Assembly: GCA_014523525.1 (NCBI GenBank)
Contig: JAATVL010000096.1
Coordinates: 1 to 9,512 of the forward strand
DNA: 9,512 nucleotides
Reading direction: 5' to 3'
From: Nitrososphaerales archaeon TH703
GTDB lineage: Archaea > Thermoproteota > Nitrososphaeria > Nitrososphaerales > Nitrososphaeraceae
Under the pieces are notes generated by a model. It made no database searches. It was not told where the DNA came from and worked only from the letters and a program-made list of their open reading frames with translations. Positions 5,777 to 9,512 of this stretch are shown one piece after another. Each line of letters starts with the position of its first letter. Positions within the stretch are counted from its first letter, which is position 1. The translations under genes were made by a program, and so were the position numbers.

Positions 5777-5849
5777 GCCTCTGTAGCTCAGTTGGTAGAG
5801 CGAAGGTTTCGTAAACCTTAGGCCGTGGGTTCGAGTCCCACCAGGGGCT
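5777..5849 (+). tRNA. tRNA-Thr (anticodon CGT)
   Basis: A complete 73-nt cloverleaf: acceptor GCCTCTG (5777-5783) pairs with CAGGGGC (5842-5848), with one U-G pair; D arm GCTC/GAGC; anticodon stem AAGGT/ACCTT with loop TTCGTAA; variable loop of five; T arm GTGGG/CCCAC with loop TTCGAGT. The anticodon CGT (5810-5812) reads ACG threonine codons, and the discriminator T is usual for archaeal tRNA-Thr. No intron and no encoded CCA. Confidence 0.97.
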
Positions 5850-5868
5850 CATTCATAATGCATCAATA

Positions 5869-5878
5869 TTTTTAAAAC
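5869..5878 (+). promoter_or_regulatory. TATA box of the XPF-type nuclease gene
   Basis: TTTTTAAAAC lies 20 nt after tRNA-Thr. Transcription would start near 5900, about 10 nt before the TTG at 5910. A start at TTG 5880 would begin at the very edge of this box and so upstream of the transcript, which favours 5910. Confidence 0.45.
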
Positions 5879-5909
5879 TTTGCCATGCTATTCAGTAGTT
5901 AGATTCTAT

Positions 5910-6620
5910 TTGAGAATAGTAGTCGATAAAAGAGAAAAAAACAGTGGCATCCCAGAATTGCTCAAGGAGTCAGGCATCTTTGTAGACTTTGCTACTTTGA
6001 AGGTCGGTGATTATATTGTTTTTAATAATGTAGCAATTGAAAGAAAAACTATATCCGACTTATTAAGCTCCTTTTATGATGGAAGATTATTTATTCAATG
6101 TTCGCAGCTCGTAAAACATTTTTCGTCGCCGTTATTAATTGTTGAAGGGAACATCATTGAGGATTTGAAATCTGAATCTGATAAATCCTTCCGTAGCTAT
6201 GATCAAAAAATTCAATTAGTTTATGATTCACTAATCACAGTAGTTTTAGATTTCAAGATACCTTTAGTTCATACACCAAATATAGAACATACGACCAGTT
6301 TTCTCATAGCAATTGCAAATAAATTATCTAGAAAATATTCGTATGGGCCCCTTTTACGAAAAATAAGAAAGCAGACCTCTGAGGAGATACAACAATTATC
6401 CGTTCTTTCTTCATTGCCTGGAGTTGGTGGTATGTTTGCTGTAAAAATGTTAAAGGAATTTAACACGCCTAAGAGAGCATTAAATGCGTCAGTGGCTGAA
6501 TTGGCTAAAATTCCAGGATTTGGTACTGCACGTGCTCAAAGAATACGAAAAATATTAGATAATGCATATAATGAGGTCGATGCAGAAAATCAAAAGACAT
6601 TACTAGAACATCTCAAGTAG
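5910..6620 (+). CDS. xpf: XPF/ERCC4-type structure-specific endonuclease
   Basis: A 236-aa nuclease of the short archaeal XPF type, which as a dimer (usually with PCNA) cuts 3'-flap, fork and similar branched DNA in repair and stalled-fork processing. The ERCC4 nuclease domain covers about residues 1-140: VVDKRE near the start, VGDY (from 32), and the catalytic ERKTISD (Glu44-Arg45-Lys46 and Asp50). Two helix-hairpin-helix motifs follow, SLPGVGGMFAVKML (from 168) and KIPGFGTARAQRIRKIL (200-216). No helicase domain is present, unlike the euryarchaeal Hef. The C-terminus QKTLLEHLK resembles a weak PCNA-binding box. The start is a TTG: 5910 gives the family-typical RIVVDKRE beginning, while TTG 5880 would add ten unlike residues; the ATG at 5885 is out of frame. 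The gene lies alone after tRNA-Thr. Confidence 0.92.
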   Translation: MRIVVDKREKNSGIPELLKESGIFVDFATLKVGDYIVFNNVAIERKTISDLLSSFYDGRLFIQCSQLVKHFSSPLLIVEGNIIEDLKSESDKSFRSYDQKIQLVYDSLITVVLDFKIPLVHTPNIEHTTSFLIAIANKLSRKYSYGPLLRKIRKQTSEEIQQLSVLSSLPGVGGMFAVKMLKEFNTPKRALNASVAELAKIPGFGTARAQRIRKILDNAYNEVDAENQKTLLEHLK

Positions 6621-6791
6621 TTAATTCAAATGTCCCTTATTCTTCAATTCTCTCAATATTTGCATAAGAGTATCATAGTCTACATTCATTTCATTAAGAA
6701 TTGTTGAATGATCTATTTTCTTATTTTTTTGAATAAACCTCCTAACCTCTTCTTTGATTTTTTGATATTTTCTATCTTGGGTATTAATCAA
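6621..6791 (-). CDS. Winged-helix-like small protein, 56 aa
   Basis: A short minus-strand gene whose translation reads as a compact helix-turn-helix/winged-helix fold: helix 1 DRKYQKIKEEVRRFIQKN, helix 2 STILNEMNV, helix 3 DYDTLMQILRELKNKGHLN ending in the 'L..L..KG.L' pattern that closes the recognition helix in many archaeal small transcription factors. No wing or partner domain follows, as the protein stops there. The only in-frame start is TTG 6791; the frame is closed by a TGA at 6827-6825 upstream. The gene ends at 6621, directly against the stop codon of the nuclease gene (6618-6620), tail to tail with no gap. It is 130 nt downstream of psmB on the same strand. Likely a DNA-binding regulator; its target is unknown. 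Confidence 0.6.
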   Translation of the reverse strand: MINTQDRKYQKIKEEVRRFIQKNKKIDHSTILNEMNVDYDTLMQILRELKNKGHLN

Positions 6792-6820
6792 TTTATTATC
6801 AATTACTAAACTGATTTGAA

Positions 6821-6835
6821 CCGATCAGCTCCGAT
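6821..6835 (-). repeat. ATCGG direct repeat, 10-nt spacing
   Basis: On the minus strand ATCGG occurs at 6835-6831 and again at 6825-6821, exactly 10 nt apart, 30-44 nt before the start of the winged-helix-like gene. It is a GC-richer patch in AT-rich sequence and could be an operator (for example for self-regulation). Short, so chance is possible. Confidence 0.25.
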
Positions 6836-6921
6836 TAATTAAGTAATTTACGCATCTATTTAGGAATAAAAGTAGGTGTGGATAATTTGAACAATAAAAG
6901 TCTTGATAATAATCAAATGAT

Positions 6922-7596
6922 TCAATAAACTGCTTGTACAGCGTCCTTTACTTCTTTGGATAACTCTCGATATCCATCTTTGTCTATAATGACAGCATTT
7001 ATGTTATCACCAGTTCCAGAATTCCTTCTTATAGCTGCTGCAATTGCTTGTATAGCTATCTTGTAAGCTTCATTAACGCCGAGATCTTTTTTATATTCTG
7101 ACTCTAAGTATCCATATGCAACCGGAGAACCACTCCCAGTCGAAATAAATTTTTCAGTGGTCATAGACCCGAACAAATCAATGTTGTATATTTGTGAACC
7201 GTCGCCGTCGCCATTTTTATCAAATCCTGCCATGATGATCTGTACGTAATAAGGATAGTACCTTTGATTGAAGAGAACGTTAGAACAAAGTCTTGCGGCA
7301 GATTTCACAGGAATTAATCTTTCTCTGTTTGATAATCTATACAAATTTGCATTATAACGCAAAAGATCAACCAAGTTTTGAGCATCGGCTACACCTCCAG
7401 CAATTGTCATACCTAAATGTTCATCTACCTTTTGGATTTTCATAACATTTCTATCTACAATAAAGAATCCAGCACTAGCTCTTGTATCTGCAGCTAGAAC
7501 AACTCCGTCTTTGCATGTCAAAGCACAGGTAGTCGTACCTTTCTTTATATGATTCATAACGTATTCTTCATAGTTCTTATTGTCATGCTGAAACAT
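6922..7596 (-). CDS. psmB: 20S proteasome beta subunit
   Basis: This is the catalytic beta subunit of the archaeal 20S proteasome, an Ntn-hydrolase that degrades proteins in the cytoplasm. A 20-residue propeptide ends in KKG, followed by TTTCALTCKDGVVLAADTR; self-cleavage before Thr21 exposes the nucleophile (mature Thr1). The supporting residues are present: mature Asp17 (in AADTR), Lys33 (in VMKIQK), and the GSGS and SGTGDN segments near the end that complete the active site. The length, 224 aa, is normal. This is therefore an active subunit, not one of the inactive beta paralogues found in some thaumarchaea. The ATG at 7596 has a TATA-like box about 29 nt upstream. It is divergent from leuC across a 122-nt gap. 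Confidence 0.96.
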   Translation of the reverse strand: MFQHDNKNYEEYVMNHIKKGTTTCALTCKDGVVLAADTRASAGFFIVDRNVMKIQKVDEHLGMTIAGGVADAQNLVDLLRYNANLYRLSNRERLIPVKSAARLCSNVLFNQRYYPYYVQIIMAGFDKNGDGDGSQIYNIDLFGSMTTEKFISTGSGSPVAYGYLESEYKKDLGVNEAYKIAIQAIAAAIRRNSGTGDNINAVIIDKDGYRELSKEVKDAVQAVY

Positions 7597-7621
7597 TGGA
7601 GTTAATTTCTATCAATACTAG

Positions 7622-7629
7622 ATTTAAGC
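7622..7629 (-). promoter_or_regulatory. TATA box of psmB
   Basis: On the minus strand CTTAAATC is centred about 29 nt before the psmB ATG, fitting a near-leaderless transcript. Confidence 0.4.
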
Positions 7630-7683
7630 ATTGTCACTTCCCATACTACTGTTTTACGTCAAAATATAGTTTGATAGTAATAT

Positions 7684-7691
7684 GATTATAT
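7684..7691 (+). promoter_or_regulatory. TATA box of leuC-leuD
   Basis: GATTATAT is centred about 31 nt before the leuC ATG at 7719. It faces away from the psmB promoter in the same 122-nt gap. The area is AT-rich, so the exact box is uncertain. Confidence 0.4.
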
Positions 7692-7718
7692 TCCGATTTA
7701 ACTAACGATATCATAATA

Positions 7719-9158
7719 ATGCAAAAAACCCTCTTTGACAAGATTTGGGATAGTCATGTAGTCATAGATAATAGTCACGATGAACATACTGGCGATACCA
7801 CTGGCCCGTCACTAGTATACATTGATAGGCACTTAATACATGAAGTTACATCTCCACAAGCTTTTGCTGGTCTTAAGCAGAGCGGTAGAAAAGTTAGACG
7901 CCCTGGTTTAACAATTGCAACAACAGACCATAACGTTTCAACTGGAAACAGATCACTCCCTGTTGTTGATGAGGTATCCAAAATGCAACTTGAAACACTA
8001 GGCAGAAATTGCAAGGAATTTGGGATAACTATCTATGATATGACTAGCCCTGATCAGGGCATAGTTCATGTAATTGGACCAGAACTTGGTTTCACATTGC
8101 CTGGTACGACCATAGTTTGCGGTGACAGTCATACATCAACACATGGTGCATTTGGTGCTCTTGCTTTTGGAATAGGAACTAGCGAGGTTGAACATGTTCT
8201 CGCTACACAGTGTATATGGATGTATAAACCAAAATCATTCTTAATCAATGTTAAAGGTAATCTAAGAAAATCTCATACTATCACTCCTAAGGACATAATA
8301 CTCAAGATTATTCATGAAATAGGTACCGATGGAGGTTCTGGGACTGTTATCGAATACAGAGGACAGGCAATTTCTGCACTATCAATGGAGCAGCGAATGA
8401 CTATTTGCAATATGTCTATTGAGGGCGGAGCAAGAGCAGGATTAATTGCTCCTGACGAAATTACTTTCAATTATTTGAGAGGAAGAAGGTATGCTCCTAA
8501 AGAATCAGAACTGGATAAAATGATAGAATTTTGGAAAAGCAATTTGAGAAGTGATTCAAGAGTAAAATTTGATAGAGTTGAAATGATTAATGTTGATGAG
8601 CTTGCACCTCAAGTAACATGGGGGACAAATCCATCCATGGTTGTTGACATAACTGACTCTATCCCTTCACCTGAGGAATTTGCGGAAGGTGATGAAAATA
8701 AAAGTAAATTAGCTATCAGAGCTCTGGAATACATGAATTTAGAGCCAGGTACACAAATGATTGACGTTCATGTTGATAGAGTCTTCATAGGCTCATGCAC
8801 AAATTCACGGCTAGAAGATCTGATTGAAGCTTCGGTTGTTATTAAAGGGAGAAAGGTATCACCAAAAGTCAGAGCTATGATTGTTCCTGGATCTCAAAAA
8901 GTTAAATTGGAGGCTGAGAGGCTGGGGTTGGATAGGATTTTCAAGGAATCAGGATTTGAATGGAGAGAGTCAGGTTGTAGTATGTGCCTAGGAATGAATT
9001 CAGATATATTGTCACCCGGCGAACGCTGTGCGAGTACTTCAAATAGAAACTTTGAAGGTAGGCAGGGTACTGGTGGAAGAACTCATCTAGTAAGTCCAGT
9101 AATGGCTGTTGCATGTGCTATAGAAGGACATTTTGTAGATGTAAGAGATTGGTTGTAA
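7719..9158 (+). CDS. leuC: 3-isopropylmalate dehydratase large subunit
   Basis: With LeuD it isomerises 2-isopropylmalate to 3-isopropylmalate, the second step of leucine synthesis, using a [4Fe-4S] cluster. The 479-aa protein carries LYIDRH-like [16 protein letters not shown] (from 34), TTDHN (68-72), [18 protein letters not shown] (from 134), and the three cluster cysteines Cys360 (in GSCTNSR), Cys420 and Cys423 (in GCSMCLGMN). The ending with [18 protein letters not shown] and THLVSPVMA is that of the long bacterial LeuC (about 465-475 aa), not the shorter archaeal isopropylmalate/homoaconitate hydratase (about 420 aa). The N-terminus has a few extra residues before YIDRH ([15 protein letters not shown]). 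leuD follows after 14 nt, so the two form an operon. Confidence 0.97.
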   Translation: MQKTLFDKIWDSHVVIDNSHDEHTGDTTGPSLVYIDRHLIHEVTSPQAFAGLKQSGRKVRRPGLTIATTDHNVSTGNRSLPVVDEVSKMQLETLGRNCKEFGITIYDMTSPDQGIVHVIGPELGFTLPGTTIVCGDSHTSTHGAFGALAFGIGTSEVEHVLATQCIWMYKPKSFLINVKGNLRKSHTITPKDIILKIIHEIGTDGGSGTVIEYRGQAISALSMEQRMTICNMSIEGGARAGLIAPDEITFNYLRGRRYAPKESELDKMIEFWKSNLRSDSRVKFDRVEMINVDELAPQVTWGTNPSMVVDITDSIPSPEEFAEGDENKSKLAIRALEYMNLEPGTQMIDVHVDRVFIGSCTNSRLEDLIEASVVIKGRKVSPKVRAMIVPGSQKVKLEAERLGLDRIFKESGFEWRESGCSMCLGMNSDILSPGERCASTSNRNFEGRQGTGGRTHLVSPVMAVACAIEGHFVDVRDWL

Positions 9159-9172
9159 TCTGGTCATAGGAA

Positions 9173-9512
9173 ATGGATTCTTTTAAAGAGATCAAAAGCA
9201 AATTAATCCCTCTAGATATGATCAACGTAGATACGGATCAAATAATACCCAAACAATTTCTTAAACTAATCCAAAAAAGTGGATATGGAGATTTTCTTTT
9301 TTACGATTGGCGTTTTGATCATAGTGGCAATCCCAAGAAGCAATTTGTCCTCAATGACCCAAAATATAAAGAAAGACAAGTATTATTGACAAGAGATAAT
9401 TTTGGATGTGGTAGTTCTAGAGAGCACGCAGTGTGGGCATTATTTGATTATGGAATTAGAGTCATAATTGCTTCCTCCTTTGCAGATATATTCTATAATA
9501 ATTGTTTTAAAA
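9173..9512 (+). CDS. leuD: 3-isopropylmalate dehydratase small subunit, 5' part
   Basis: The small subunit provides the swivelling domain that completes the LeuC active site. From ATG 9173 the frame is open to the window edge (113 codons of a usual total near 190-200, so the 3' part is missing). Visible signatures are the N-terminal [14 protein letters not shown], then [14 protein letters not shown], and the core [16 protein letters not shown] followed by [19 protein letters not shown]. These match the bacterial-type LeuD that pairs with the long LeuC just upstream. The start lies 14 nt after the leuC stop; only a weak AGG (9168-9170) precedes it. Confidence 0.95.
   Translation, partial: MDSFKEIKSKLIPLDMINVDTDQIIPKQFLKLIQKSGYGDFLFYDWRFDHSGNPKKQFVLNDPKYKERQVLLTRDNFGCGSSREHAVWALFDYGIRVIIASSFADIFYNNCFK

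Noticed and set aside
6903..6916. TTGAT-AATA-ATCAA hairpin after psmB as a terminator
   Set aside because: The 5-bp AT-rich stem is too weak, and only a short T run follows on the psmB strand.

Overview
This window looks like a piece of an AT-rich archaeal chromosome, most likely an ammonia-oxidising thaumarchaeon (Nitrososphaeria; the low GC and roomy intergenic regions would suit a Nitrosocosmicus-like organism). The grounds are an archaeal-type ribosomal protein S11, a 20S proteasome beta subunit with an autocatalytic propeptide, a short XPF-type nuclease (ERCC4 plus helix-hairpin-helix, no helicase), an archaeal-style ThiL, tRNAs with no encoded CCA, and TATA-like boxes about 20-30 nt upstream of start codons (leaderless transcription). 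The genus is an inference; the archaeal assignment is firm.

Left part (1-1420): the 3' end of a gene for a small secreted, sequon-rich protein; then about 570 bases with no intact gene. On the minus strand, directly downstream of a tRNA-Ser(GCT) gene, this stretch holds two protein-like reading frames broken by stop codons, and a perfect 9-bp inverted repeat sits across one of those stops. I read this as decayed coding DNA, possibly a scar of an element that used the tRNA end. A TTG-started, unrecognised 147-aa protein follows.

Middle part (1480-5640): a 53-aa protein with a textbook C2H2 zinc finger sits immediately upstream of a rhomboid protease that carries an Hsp20-like domain at its C-terminus (both minus strand). 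Next come rps11 (plus strand), bracketed by a split direct repeat, and a two-gene minus-strand operon in which a phosphohexomutase gene (GlmM/ManB type) overlaps thiL by 17 nt.

Right part (5770-9512): tRNA-Thr(CGT), an XPF-type nuclease gene, an easily missed 56-aa winged-helix-like gene ending base-to-base against the nuclease gene, psmB (minus strand), and divergently leuC-leuD (plus strand, leuD cut by the window end), encoding the bacterial-type isopropylmalate isomerase of leucine synthesis.

Most of the window is housekeeping. The parts worth a second look are the zinc-finger/rhomboid-Hsp20 pair, the sequon-packed secreted peptide, the decayed DNA next to tRNA-Ser, and the repeat bracketing rps11. 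I see no CRISPR array, no intact mobile element and no defence system.
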